DNA of 56,111 nucleotides from an uncultured Gammaproteobacteria bacterium (GTDB lineage: Bacteria; Pseudomonadota; Gammaproteobacteria; Steroidobacterales; XN24). Location: positions 1 through 56,111 of the forward strand of contig CALDWW010000087.1 in the NCBI GenBank assembly GCA_937924335.1. The letters run 5' to 3'. The notes beneath the pieces were generated by a model. That model was not told where the DNA came from. It searched no databases and worked only from the letters and a program-made list of their open reading frames with translations. Position numbers and translations under genes: made by a program. Numbering within the stretch: the stretch's first letter is position 1; every line of letters begins with the position of its first letter. This document shows positions 36,803 to 45,136 of the stretch, one piece after another.

Positions 36803-37780
36803 TTAATCTTCGAGTGTAACCCTGACTGCATCGAGGATCTTCTGAACGCTGGGCAGATACTGGTACTCCATCCGGAACAGGGGCATGACCGTATCGTATC
36901 CGGTGACCCGCTGAATCGGCGCTTCAAGATCGTAGAGTCCGTGCTCGGCGACGGCCGCCGCGATTTCGGCGCCCACACCGCATGAACGAGCTGCTTCGTG
37001 GACGATGACCAGCCGGCCGGTCTTCTCGACCGACTCGAGGATCGTATCCATGTCGATCGGGCTGACGCTGGCCAGATCGATGACGTCGCAGCCGATCCCC
37101 TCGCCAGCCAGCTGATCGGCTGCTTTCAGCGTTTCGAAGGTCATCGCCCCCCAGGTCACGAGGGTGACGTCATCGCCCTCCCGAAGCGTATAGCAGACGT
37201 CGAGGGGCAGCGCCTTGCCGTCGTCAGCGACTTCCTGCTTCTGCAGTCGATAGATGCGTTTCGGTTCCAGGAACACCACCGGATCGGGGTCTCGTATCGC
37301 CGCCAGCAAGAGCCCATAGGCCCGGGCCGGAGAGGAGGGCACCACGACCCGGACACCCGGCATGTGAGCGAACAGCGCTTCGGTGCTCTCCGAGTGATGT
37401 TCCGGCGCATGGATGCCACCTCCGAATGGCGCACGCAAGACCATCGGGCACTGCAGCCGACCGCGGGTCCGGTGCCGCAGCCGGCCGGCATGATTGATGA
37501 TCTGGTCTACCGTCGGGTAGATGAAACCCATGAACTGGATTTCGGCGACCGGCTTCATGCCCTGGGCTGCCATTCCGACCGACAAGCCGGCGATCATGGA
37601 TTCCGCCAGCGGCGTATCCATTACGCGATCAGGGCCGAACTTCTGCTGCAGGCCCGCCGTGGCCCGGAACACGCCGCCATTGACGCCGACATCTTCCCCG
37701 AGCACTACGACAGAGTCATCGCGGCCCATCTCGTGGGAAAGAGCCATGGTCAGCGCTTCTATCAAGGTGATCTTGGCCAT
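36803..37780 (-). CDS. 2-oxoacid dehydrogenase E1 component, beta subunit
   Basis: 325 residues, usual length. LGEDVGVNGGVFRATAGLQQKFG, the TPP-contacting EIQFMGFIYPTVDQI and the C-terminal VTGYDTVMPLFRMEYQYLP are typical of PdhB/BkdA2. It forms the heterotetramer with E1-alpha and decarboxylates the 2-oxoacid onto TPP. Its ATG overlaps the E1-alpha stop by one base (TGATG), implying coupled translation. VTGYDTVMP resembles the branched-chain and Gram-positive PDH type; substrate remains open. Confidence 0.92.
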   Translation of the reverse strand: MAKITLIEALTMALSHEMGRDDSVVVLGEDVGVNGGVFRATAGLQQKFGPDRVMDTPLAESMIAGLSVGMAAQGMKPVAEIQFMGFIYPTVDQIINHAGRLRHRTRGRLQCPMVLRAPFGGGIHAPEHHSESTEALFAHMPGVRVVVPSSPARAYGLLLAAIRDPDPVVFLEPKRIYRLQKQEVADDGKALPLDVCYTLREGDDVTLVTWGAMTFETLKAADQLAGEGIGCDVIDLASVSPIDMDTILESVEKTGRLVIVHEAARSCGVGAEIAAAVAEHGLYDLEAPIQRVTGYDTVMPLFRMEYQYLPSVQKILDAVRVTLED

Positions 37781-38862
37781 CAGTGACCACCTCCGTCCGG
37801 TTCATAACGCAGCGCGTTCTCCCGTTGATCTCGTAGTGGCTCCGGCCACTCCGAATACATGTAGTCGAACATCGCTCCGGCCGCCTGCACAGGCGTCGAC
37901 AGATAAGTCTCGACCGCGCCGTCGACCTTTGCCTGGCAGTCGGCGAGCAAATCGGTCTCTTTCTCGTCGTCCCAGATGCCGATGTCCCGGAGGTACTGGC
38001 GTAATCTGATCAGCGGTTCCAGTTCACGAGCCTCCTCGACCTCTTCGCTGTCCCGGTAGCGACTCGCATCATCCGCAGTCGTGTGGTCGCTCAGCCTGTA
38101 AGTCACGGCCTCGACCAGAGTCGGTCCTTCTCCCGACCTGCCGCGGTCCAGAGCTTCTTCCATGGCATGGCGGACGGCTACCACGTCGTTCCCGTCTACC
38201 TGAACGCCCGGGATGCCGGCGGCGATCGCTTTCTGGGCGAGGGTCCGCGTCGCGGTCTGGATTGACAGCGGTACCGAAATGGCCCACTTGTTGTTGACTA
38301 CAACGAACACGGCCGGCAGCTTGCGGACTCCGGCGACGTTCATTGCCTCATAGAAGTGACCTTCCGAAGTGCCGCCGTCGCCCACGACCGAAACGGCACA
38401 GCGTTTTTCGCCGCGCAGCTTGTAGGCGAGTGCCGCACCGGCTGCGTGCAGGCACTGGGTTGCGATGGGGACACACCAGGGGAAGTCGTGGGCTGGTCCG
38501 GCGAAGTCATTGCCGCGCTCGTCACCGCCCCAGTAGAGCAGTACGTCAGACATCTTCACACCGCGCCAGAACTGAGTTCCGTATTCGCGGTACATTGGCG
38601 CGAAACAGTCTTCTTCCCGCATGGCCGCACCGATGCCGACGTGGGCCGCTTCATGACCCAGGCAAGACGCATAAGTCCCCAGCTTTCCGGTCCGCTGCAG
38701 GTTCACCGCCTTGGTATCGAAGGCGCGCGTCATCGTCATCAGGCGGTACATCCGCAGCATCTCCTCCGGGTCTCTGGCAAAACCGGGGAGCTCGCCCACG
38801 GGTTTGCCCGATGGGTCGAGGAACTGGCGGTACTCGATCTGGAAATCGGCAATGGTCTTCAA
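37780..38862 (-). CDS. 2-oxoacid dehydrogenase E1 component, alpha subunit
   Basis: 360 residues from a TTG at 38862, with GGAGG eight bases upstream. The TPP motif spans VGDGGTSEGHFYEAMN to VVVNNKWAISVP. The phospho-loop-like segment is YRLSDHTTADDASRYRD. The first half has CLGHEAAHVGIGAAM and FAPMYREYGTQFWRG. The sequence is intermediate between Bacillus-type PDH-alpha and branched-chain BkdA1. Amino-acid catabolic genes on both sides make a branched-chain or general acetoin/pyruvate role all possible. It is the first gene of the E1a-E1b-E2 set. The rare start codon and an inverted repeat covering the ribosome site suggest translational control. Confidence 0.9.
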   Translation of the reverse strand: MKTIADFQIEYRQFLDPSGKPVGELPGFARDPEEMLRMYRLMTMTRAFDTKAVNLQRTGKLGTYASCLGHEAAHVGIGAAMREEDCFAPMYREYGTQFWRGVKMSDVLLYWGGDERGNDFAGPAHDFPWCVPIATQCLHAAGAALAYKLRGEKRCAVSVVGDGGTSEGHFYEAMNVAGVRKLPAVFVVVNNKWAISVPLSIQTATRTLAQKAIAAGIPGVQVDGNDVVAVRHAMEEALDRGRSGEGPTLVEAVTYRLSDHTTADDASRYRDSEEVEEARELEPLIRLRQYLRDIGIWDDEKETDLLADCQAKVDGAVETYLSTPVQAAGAMFDYMYSEWPEPLRDQRENALRYEPDGGGH

Positions 38863-38876
38863 CTGGAGTCCTCCAG
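38863..38876 (-). promoter_or_regulatory. RBS of E1-alpha inside an inverted repeat
   Basis: On the minus strand CTGGAG-GA-CTCCAG directly abuts the TTG start codon. The Shine-Dalgarno GGAGG lies in the left arm and centre, so a folded leader would hide it. A 2-base centre is too tight for a full 6-bp hairpin; a 5-bp stem with a GGAC loop would form. Confidence 0.5.
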
Positions 38877-38887
38877 GGGTCGGCCGG

Positions 38888-38915
38888 GTCTCCCCGACGG
38901 GGTAGCGTCGGAGAC
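38888..38915 (-). promoter_or_regulatory. Leader inverted repeat upstream of E1-alpha with alternative pairing
   Basis: GTCTCC(CC)GAC (38888-38898) pairs with GTCGGAGAC (38907-38915), nine pairs with a 2-base bulge. The same left arm can instead form CCCC-GAC-GGGG (38892-38902), so two exclusive structures are possible. A TATAAT on the minus strand at 38999-38994 would give a ~125-base leader containing both repeats, but no good -35 accompanies it. Confidence 0.4.
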
Positions 38916-39127
38916 TGCGGCTGAAATTCGGCGGAAAAAGGTTTCAGGCCGGACTACGAAATTTCCCGGCAGCCCCTCTCAAAATGGCGGAGAATTATAA
39001 CCGAAACCCCGGGCTGCATTTGACGCGTCGCAGCAACCTCGGCGACGATCCGGACCCGGTGACCGGGCGGTGACGCCACGGTTACCCGGGCGGATCCATT
39101 TCTCACGGCGCAGCTACTGGAGTGACT

Positions 39128-39979
39128 ATGAAAAGGCGGGAAATCGAGCCGGGCATCCACAAGGACCTCAAGAAGACGCTTTCCTACGCGGAGTATCTGG
39201 GCCTCGACACGATCCTCGACTCTCAACGGCCCCTGAGCGAACCTGAGCATCACGACGAACTGCTGTTCATCATCCAGCACCAGACCGCTGAGCTATGGTT
39301 CAAGCTGATAATCCATGAGCTGAGAGCCGCCATCGGGCACATCCGCGAGGATGATCTAAGGCCGTGCTTCAAGATCCTCGCCCGGGTCAAGCAGGTACAG
39401 CAGCAACTCTTCAGTCAGTGGTCGGTCCTCGAGACCCTGACTCCCAGCGAATACGCGCAGTTCCGCCACGTGCTGGGTCAGGCTTCGGGTTTCCAGTCGG
39501 CCCAGTTTCGCGAGGTGGAGTTCGTGCTGGGTAACAAGGACAGTTCCTACCTGGTCGTTTTCGATCACGATCCGAGGCTGCGCGGGCGGCTGGAGAACGC
39601 GTTGCGGGCGCCGAGCATCTACGACGAATTCCTGCGATACCTGCATCGCGCCGGTCATCCGGTCCCCGCAGAGTGTGTCGAGCGGGATTGGTCCGAGTCC
39701 TACGAGCAGAATCCCGGGGTGGTCCAGGTCTTCAAGGCGATCTACCAGGACACCGGCCGCCATTGGGAGGCCTACGACATGTGCGAGAAACTCGTCGACG
39801 TCGAGGAGAACTTCCAACTCTGGCGATTCCGTCACCTGAAGACGGTGGAACGGATCATTGGATTCAAGCGTGGTACCGGCGGCTCATCGGGCGTTGCTTT
39901 CCTGCGCCGCGCCCTGGATTTCCGGCTGTTCCCTGAATTGATCGAAGTGCGCACCTATCTGGAGGAACCGGGCGCCTGA
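39128..39979 (+). CDS. kynA: Tryptophan 2,3-dioxygenase
   Basis: 283 residues from ATG 39128 (GGAG five bases upstream). It opens the indole ring of L-tryptophan to N-formylkynurenine with heme and O2. Residues match the Xanthomonas enzyme with a constant offset of four: His51 in IIQHQTAELWFK, Arg113 in QFRHVLGQASGFQS and the axial heme ligand His236 in WRFRHLKTVERIIG. GFKRGTGGSSGVAFLR is the substrate-closing loop. No formamidase or kynureninase gene is next to it. It ends five bases from the convergent MarR gene. Confidence 0.97.
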   Translation: MKRREIEPGIHKDLKKTLSYAEYLGLDTILDSQRPLSEPEHHDELLFIIQHQTAELWFKLIIHELRAAIGHIREDDLRPCFKILARVKQVQQQLFSQWSVLETLTPSEYAQFRHVLGQASGFQSAQFREVEFVLGNKDSSYLVVFDHDPRLRGRLENALRAPSIYDEFLRYLHRAGHPVPAECVERDWSESYEQNPGVVQVFKAIYQDTGRHWEAYDMCEKLVDVEENFQLWRFRHLKTVERIIGFKRGTGGSSGVAFLRRALDFRLFPELIEVRTYLEEPGA

Positions 39980-39998
39980 ATGTTCACTCCAGGCCCGG
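39968..39998. terminator. Inverted repeat across kynA/marR convergent stops
   Basis: CCGGGC(GC)CTG pairs with CAGGCCCGG, nine pairs with a 2-base bulge, loop 11. Both stop codons fall inside. No T tract. Confidence 0.4.
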
Positions 39999-40445
39999 CG
40001 CCGGCAGCTCCCGGGCGCGCTCGTAGAGTCGATCAAGGATCCCGTCAAGACGCCGTCTCTCGGTCACGTCCAGGCTCTCGAGCAATCGCGTCTCGTAGGC
40101 AAGCAGCACCGGTGTGATACCACGGTAAATACGGCGACCTTCCGCCGACAACTCGAGGATCGATCTGCGGCGATCCGCGTCCGCGAAGCGTCGCCTGATC
40201 CTGCCGGCATCGAGCAGGCGGGAAACGGCACGGCTGACGGCCACCTTGTCCATGGCTCCCTTGCGAGCCACCTCTGCGGCCGAGGAGCCCGGGCACCGTC
40301 CCAGGATAGCCATCACGCGCCAGTCAGAAATGGTCATCCCGTAGCGATTGCCGTAGGCCTCCGCCAGCCGGGTGCTGATCGTATTGCTCAGGACCGAAAG
40401 GCGATAGGGGAGGAAGGCCTCCAGGTCCAGCTCGTCATGTTTCAT
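39984..40445 (-). CDS. MarR-family transcriptional regulator of the homogentisate operon
   Basis: 153 residues. Winged-helix core: ISDWRVMAILGRCPGSSAAEVARKGAMDKVAVSRAVSRLLDAG (helix-turn-helix about residues 45-85) followed by the wing DRRRSILELSAEGRR. It sits divergently 110 bases from hpd, and a perfect 18-bp palindrome lies on the hpd promoter between them. It therefore most likely represses hpd and itself, released by a tyrosine-pathway intermediate. The regulator-target link is inferred from position and site symmetry. Confidence 0.88.
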   Translation of the reverse strand: MKHDELDLEAFLPYRLSVLSNTISTRLAEAYGNRYGMTISDWRVMAILGRCPGSSAAEVARKGAMDKVAVSRAVSRLLDAGRIRRRFADADRRRSILELSAEGRRIYRGITPVLLAYETRLLESLDVTERRRLDGILDRLYERARELPAPGLE

Positions 40446-40461
40446 ATTGATGCATCGCAGC

Positions 40462-40508
40462 TTGCGCCAGTCATTCGACGGGTACTATAATAGTTTCAAT
40501 TGAAACTA
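40462..40508 (+). promoter_or_regulatory. hpd promoter with overlapping 18-bp MarR-type operator
   Basis: -35 TTGCGC (40462-40467), 18-base spacer, perfect -10 TATAAT (40486-40491). A perfect palindrome TAGTTTCAATTGAAACTA occupies 40491-40508, from the last base of the -10 through the expected transcription start. A bound dimer would block open-complex formation, the classic MarR repression geometry. The palindrome ends 47 bases before the hpd ATG. Confidence 0.8.
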
Positions 40509-40555
40509 ATTCAACCCTCGGGACAATCCGTCGTGAGGGGCTTTGGAGTTCCAGT

Positions 40556-41611
40556 ATGAGCGACACCCGACCCAACCCCCTGGGAATCGACGGATTTGAC
40601 TTCGTCGAGTACGCTGCACCCGACGCGGAAGTTCTTCACGACCTGTTTCGACGTATGGGTTTTACCGCCGTCGCGACCCATCGCCATCGACGCATCACGC
40701 TCTATCGGCAGGGTGACATCAACTTCCTGATCAACGAGGAGCCGGACAGTTTCGCCGCCGAGTTCGCTCGTGCTCATGGCCCGTGTGCCTGCGGTTTCGC
40801 GATCCGGGTCGCCGATGCCGAGGTCGCACGCGATCATGCTCTCGCCAACGGCGCGGAGGCCGTCGCTGAGTCTGCGAATGGTCTGGCCGTGCAGACGCCG
40901 ATCATCCACGGGATCGGCGGTAGCATCCTCTACCTCGTCGACCAGTACGGCGAGTCATCGGTGTTCGATGATCAATACGCGTTCTTCCCGGGCGAGGAAA
41001 AACATCCGGCCGGCTTCGGTCTGAAGTTTATCGATCACCTGACGCACAACGTCTATCAGGGCAACATGGATCAGTGGGCGGGTTTCTACGAGCGGATCTT
41101 CAACTTCCGCGAGATCCGCTATTTCGACATCAAGGGTGCGAAGACCGGTCTGGTGTCCCGCGCCATGACCGCGCCCGACGACATGGTCCGGATACCGATC
41201 AACGAAGCGACCGATGACAAGTCGCAGATCGCCGAGTATCTGGACGAGTACAAGGGCGAGGGCATCCAGCATATCGCGCTGTTTACCGACAGCATCTACG
41301 ACACGGTCGAAGCATTGCGTGGGCAGAATCTGGCTTTCCTGGACGTGCCGGACACCTACTACGAGATGGTGGACGAGCGGCTGCCCGGTCATGGTGAGAA
41401 TCTCCCGCGGATGGCCGAGAATCGCCTGCTCATCGATGGTGATCCGGAGACGAAGAAACGCTTACTGCTGCAGATATTCACCCAGACCTGCATCGGGCCG
41501 ATCTTCTTCGAGATCATTCAGCGTAAGGGCAACGAAGGGTTCGGCGAGGGCAATTTTCAGGCCCTGTTCGAGTCCATAGAGCGCGATCAGGAGCGGCGCG
41601 GCGTCATCTGA
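40556..41611 (+). CDS. hpd: 4-hydroxyphenylpyruvate dioxygenase
   Basis: 351 residues. It converts 4-hydroxyphenylpyruvate with O2 to homogentisate and CO2. The C-terminal barrel holds the Fe(II) facial triad His161 (KFIDHLTHNV), His239 (GIQHIALFT) and Glu319 (FFEIIQRKG), essentially the Pseudomonas fluorescens positions. The C-terminal gate helix contains GFGEGNFQALFESIERDQ. First gene of the homogentisate operon, 24 bases ahead of hmgA. Its substrate can come from tyrosine transamination or from TyrA, which is encoded in this window; no tyrosine aminotransferase is seen here. Confidence 0.98.
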   Translation: MSDTRPNPLGIDGFDFVEYAAPDAEVLHDLFRRMGFTAVATHRHRRITLYRQGDINFLINEEPDSFAAEFARAHGPCACGFAIRVADAEVARDHALANGAEAVAESANGLAVQTPIIHGIGGSILYLVDQYGESSVFDDQYAFFPGEEKHPAGFGLKFIDHLTHNVYQGNMDQWAGFYERIFNFREIRYFDIKGAKTGLVSRAMTAPDDMVRIPINEATDDKSQIAEYLDEYKGEGIQHIALFTDSIYDTVEALRGQNLAFLDVPDTYYEMVDERLPGHGENLPRMAENRLLIDGDPETKKRLLLQIFTQTCIGPIFFEIIQRKGNEGFGEGNFQALFESIERDQERRGVI

Positions 41612-41635
41612 CCTCCACGCGCAGAGGAACTTGTG

Positions 41636-42757
41636 ATGAAGAAATGGATATCACTGCCCCGAATCGAGGGCAGTGCCTCACGCCAGGCCCACGTAGATCT
41701 TCCTGCCGGGACCTACGAACGGGAACTCGGGCGCGAAGGGTTCTTCGGACCGGCGACGCACATGTATCACAGGCGCCCGCCGACCGGCTGGACGGAGTTC
41801 GAAGGGCCGCTTCAGCCGCGGGCGTTCGATACGACCAGGCTCGGTGCCCCCGAGTCATCCCCCTGGGATGCGACGCCCCTGCTGGGAAACGCTTCCGTCA
41901 AACTGCGCCTGTGGCAGCAGGAGCGCAGCATGGAGGTGCTGGCCAGGAACTCCGACGGGGACGAACTGATCTTCGTCCATGCCGGGAAGGGCCAGCTGTA
42001 CTGTGACTACGGCCGGCTGGATTTCGGCGAAGGCGACTATATCGTCCTGCCCAGAGGCACGATGTGGCGAGTCGAAGTCGATGAACCCCTGACCGCTCTG
42101 TTGATCGAAGCGACCAATGACGCCTACCAGTTACCCGACAAGGGGCTGCTCGGCCCCCACGCGATCTTCGACGAGGCGGTGCTGCAGACGCCCGTCATCG
42201 ATGATGCGTTTCTTGCGCAGCAGGATGAGACGCCCTGGGAGGTCTCGGTCAAGCGCGGGGCCCTGCTGTCCACGATCAGCTATCCGTTCAGTCCGCTGGA
42301 CGCGGTCGGCTGGAAAGGCGATCTGGCCCCGGTCAAGCTGAACTGGCGCGACATTCGGCCATTGATGAGCCACCGCTATCATCTTCCGCCTTCGGCACAC
42401 ACGACCTTTCTCGCCGGCCGGTTTGTGGTCTGTACATTTGTACCGCGACCTTTCGAGACCGACCCCGAAGCCCTTAAAGTACCGTTCTTCCACAACAATG
42501 ATGACTACGACGAAGTGATCTTCTACCACGCCGGTGAGTTTTTCTCGCGCGACAACATCCATCCGGGCATGATCACCCTGCACCCCTGCGGGTTCACTCA
42601 CGGGCCTCACCCGAAGGCACTCGAGAACATGCTCACCCAGAAGGCGGCCGCCACCGAAGAGGTGGCCGTGATGATCGATACGCGGGACGCTCTCGAGGTA
42701 ACGCCGGAAGCGGACGGCATCGAGTGGAGCGGCTACGTGGATTCCTGGAAAGGCTGA
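41636..42757 (+). CDS. hmgA: Homogentisate 1,2-dioxygenase (short bacterial type)
   Basis: 373 residues from ATG 41636, with GAGG eight bases upstream; GTG 41633 is directly adjacent. It cleaves homogentisate to maleylacetoacetate. Two cupin halves: the N-terminal one has ELIFVHAGKGQLYCDYGRLDF. The C-terminal one has VPFFHNNDDYDEVIFYHAGEFF and LHPCGFTHGPHP, which supply the His/Glu iron ligands. It is ~60 residues shorter than the human and Pseudomonas enzymes (about 430-445), a compact form also found in other proteobacteria. Position between hpd and fahA supports the call. Confidence 0.93.
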   Translation: MKKWISLPRIEGSASRQAHVDLPAGTYERELGREGFFGPATHMYHRRPPTGWTEFEGPLQPRAFDTTRLGAPESSPWDATPLLGNASVKLRLWQQERSMEVLARNSDGDELIFVHAGKGQLYCDYGRLDFGEGDYIVLPRGTMWRVEVDEPLTALLIEATNDAYQLPDKGLLGPHAIFDEAVLQTPVIDDAFLAQQDETPWEVSVKRGALLSTISYPFSPLDAVGWKGDLAPVKLNWRDIRPLMSHRYHLPPSAHTTFLAGRFVVCTFVPRPFETDPEALKVPFFHNNDDYDEVIFYHAGEFFSRDNIHPGMITLHPCGFTHGPHPKALENMLTQKAAATEEVAVMIDTRDALEVTPEADGIEWSGYVDSWKG

Positions 42758-42795
42758 GTCGATCGGCCGCAACAGCATCGGAGAAGCATTTAGCG

Positions 42796-43785
42796 ATGAA
42801 ACTGGCAAGCTTGAAAGAAGGCGGGCGTGACGGCTCTCTGGTGGTCGTAAGCGAGGATCTGAGGCGGGCCGCGTCGGCCACCGGCATCGCGGCCAATCTG
42901 CAGACCGCCCTAGAGAACTGGAGCACCACCGAGGAGCCGCTGCGACAGCTGTTCGATGCCGTGCAACAGGGTGGCGCGGACGGCCTCGTGGATGTCGATC
43001 TGGCCGATCTCGCATCTCCGTTGCCCAGGGCATACCAGTTCCTCGACGGCAGCGCCTACCTGGTCCATGTGGAGAGAGTGCGTCGCGCACGTGGCGCGGA
43101 GATGCCGCCCAGTTTCCTGACTGATCCGCTGATGTACCAGGCGGTGTCGGACGGGTTCCATCCGCCGAGCGGCACGATCATGGTCGAGAGCGAGGACTTC
43201 GGCATCGACTTCGAAGCGGAGGTCTGCGTCGTCACCGGCGATGTGCCGATGGGAGTTTCGGCTGATGCGGCCTTGTCGCACGTGCTTCTGCTTTGCCTGG
43301 TCAACGACATCTCGCTGCGCAACCTGATACCGGCGGAGCTGGGCAAGGGTTTCGGTTTCATGCATAGCAAGCCGCGCTCCGCTCTCTCTCCGGTTGCGGT
43401 GACGCCGGACCAGCTCGGTGACAGCTGGCGCGATGGCAAGATCCACCTGCCCCTGACCACACACTACAACGGCGAGTTGTTCGGTAATCCCGAATGTGGC
43501 GTGGATATGCAGTTCGACTTTGGCGAACTTATCGCCCACGCAGCCCGCACCCGTCCCCTGTCGGCGGGCACGATCATCGGCTCGGGGACCATCGCCAACA
43601 AGGACGAGTCGCGCGGATCATCCTGCCTGGCCGAACGTCGGATGCTGGAGATCATCGCCGATGGTGAGGCCAGGACACCCTTCATGCGCTTCGGAGATAC
43701 CGTCAGAGTAGAAATGCTGGATGCCGGAGGGGCCAGCATATTCGGAGCGATCGAGCACATGATCTCCAGGTACGATCGGTCGTGA
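42796..43785 (+). CDS. fahA: Fumarylacetoacetate hydrolase family protein
   Basis: 329 residues from ATG 42796 (GGAGAA upstream); the open frame upstream is a shadow. It hydrolyses fumarylacetoacetate to fumarate and acetoacetate. Metal-binding acidic residues lie in FGIDFEAEVCVVTGD, and the core has LVNDISLRNLIPAELGKG and GFMHSKPRSALSP followed by GTIIGSGTIANKD. The N-terminal cap domain is about 80 residues. It overlaps maiA by four bases (GTGA). Confidence 0.94.
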   Translation: MKLASLKEGGRDGSLVVVSEDLRRAASATGIAANLQTALENWSTTEEPLRQLFDAVQQGGADGLVDVDLADLASPLPRAYQFLDGSAYLVHVERVRRARGAEMPPSFLTDPLMYQAVSDGFHPPSGTIMVESEDFGIDFEAEVCVVTGDVPMGVSADAALSHVLLLCLVNDISLRNLIPAELGKGFGFMHSKPRSALSPVAVTPDQLGDSWRDGKIHLPLTTHYNGELFGNPECGVDMQFDFGELIAHAARTRPLSAGTIIGSGTIANKDESRGSSCLAERRMLEIIADGEARTPFMRFGDTVRVEMLDAGGASIFGAIEHMISRYDRS

Positions 43786-44435
43786 TTCGGCCGGTTCTGT
43801 ATACCTACTGGCGCAGCTCCGCCGCATACCGGGTCCGGATCGCGCTCAACATCAAGGGAGTCGAATACGATTCCCGGTCTGTGCACCTGGTCCGTGATGG
43901 CGGCGAGCAGCATAGTCCGGCATACCGTCAGATCAATCCTCAGGGCCTGGTTCCCGCGCTGGTTCACGAGGACAGGATCTACTCTCAGTCGCTGGCCATC
44001 ATCGAGTATCTCGAGGAGAGATATCCCGAGCCGTCGTTGCTGCCCCGGGATCCTGGCGATCGCGCCCGGGTACGCGGGCTGGCGCAGATGGTCGCCTGCG
44101 ATATTCACCCGCTCAACAACAGTCGGGTACAAAAATACCTGGTCGGTGAGCTTGGCCTCGGCGATGAGCAAAAGTTGGCCTGGTACCGACACTGGATCAC
44201 GCTGGGATTCGGGGCCATCGAGGCCAGGCTGGATCAGGATGGTTATACCGGGCGTTTCTGCCATGGTGATACGGCTGGTCTGGCAGACCTCTGCCTCGTG
44301 CCCCAGGTCTACAACGCGGAGCGTTTCGGTTGCGACGTGTCGGTTTTCCCGACGATCACACGCATCAATGCCGCCTGCCTCGAGTTGGACGCTTTTCTCC
44401 GTGCTACGCCGGAGTCCCAGCCCGACGCTGACTGA
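43782..44435 (+). CDS. maiA: Maleylacetoacetate isomerase (zeta-class glutathione S-transferase)
   Basis: 217 residues from a GTG that overlaps the fahA stop. It isomerises maleylacetoacetate to fumarylacetoacetate using glutathione. Zeta-class start LYTYWRSSAAYRVRIALNIKG, with the active-site Ser region where many relatives have SSCS; here the third position is Ala. NPQGLVPAL and YSQSLAIIEYLEE complete the glutathione site. The C-terminal helical domain has DIHPLNNSRVQKYL. Confidence 0.95.
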   Translation: MIRPVLYTYWRSSAAYRVRIALNIKGVEYDSRSVHLVRDGGEQHSPAYRQINPQGLVPALVHEDRIYSQSLAIIEYLEERYPEPSLLPRDPGDRARVRGLAQMVACDIHPLNNSRVQKYLVGELGLGDEQKLAWYRHWITLGFGAIEARLDQDGYTGRFCHGDTAGLADLCLVPQVYNAERFGCDVSVFPTITRINAACLELDAFLRATPESQPDAD

Positions 44436-44441
44436 CGAGGC

Positions 44442-45080
44442 GTGAGTTCGCTTCTGATCTTCGATTGCGACGGCGTGCTGGTGGACTCCGAGCCACTGGC
44501 GAACCAGGTGCTGCATGGGCACATCCGCGAGCTCGGCATCGAAGTCAGTCTGGAGGAATCCACCCGCACGTTCACCGGGCTGAGCATGGGTGCCTGCGTG
44601 GGCCTCATTGAGGAGATGCTCGGCGGCAATGTCCCCGACAATTTCGTCAGTCGTCTCCGCATACACACCGCCCGCGTGTTTGCAGATGGGCTTCGTCCGG
44701 TGACCGGTATCGAGACCATCTTGCCGGGAGTCGACGGTCCGCTATGCGTGGCCTCGAGCGGGAGCCATGCGAAGATACGCCTCAGTCTGAAATTGACCGG
44801 ACTTCATCGCTGGTTTCCGGACGATGCCATCTTCAGCGCCGAGGACGTTCAGCGTGGCAAGCCCGCTCCCGATCTGTTCCTCCATGCGGCTGAAGCCATG
44901 GGCGTCACACCCAGCCAGTGCACCGTCGTGGAGGACTCCGTCCCCGGCGTCACGGCTGCGCGAGCGGCAGGGATGCGGGTCTTCGGCTATGCGGAAAGGA
45001 CGCCCTCTCGCTCCCTTGAGGCAGCCGGTGCTACAGTCTTCTCCAGGATGGAGGAACTCGCCGGACTACTCGGTTACTGA
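44442..45080 (+). CDS. HAD-superfamily hydrolase (beta-phosphoglucomutase-like subgroup)
   Basis: 212 residues from GTG 44442, six bases after maiA. Motif [12 protein letters not shown] gives nucleophile Asp8 and acid/base Asp10. Motif II is VASSG, motif [16 protein letters not shown] has the Lys, and motif IV is [12 protein letters not shown]. The helical cap between motifs I and II classes it with PGMB/phosphatase YqaB types. It probably dephosphorylates a small phosphosugar or phosphometabolite. There is no evident link to homogentisate chemistry despite the tight spacing. Confidence 0.87.
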   Translation: MSSLLIFDCDGVLVDSEPLANQVLHGHIRELGIEVSLEESTRTFTGLSMGACVGLIEEMLGGNVPDNFVSRLRIHTARVFADGLRPVTGIETILPGVDGPLCVASSGSHAKIRLSLKLTGLHRWFPDDAIFSAEDVQRGKPAPDLFLHAAEAMGVTPSQCTVVEDSVPGVTAARAAGMRVFGYAERTPSRSLEAAGATVFSRMEELAGLLGY

Positions 45081-45136
45081 CGAGGGTCTGTGAGCCTGGC
45101 GGCGATGCTCCTCGGCCGAAAAGGGAATATGGTTTG

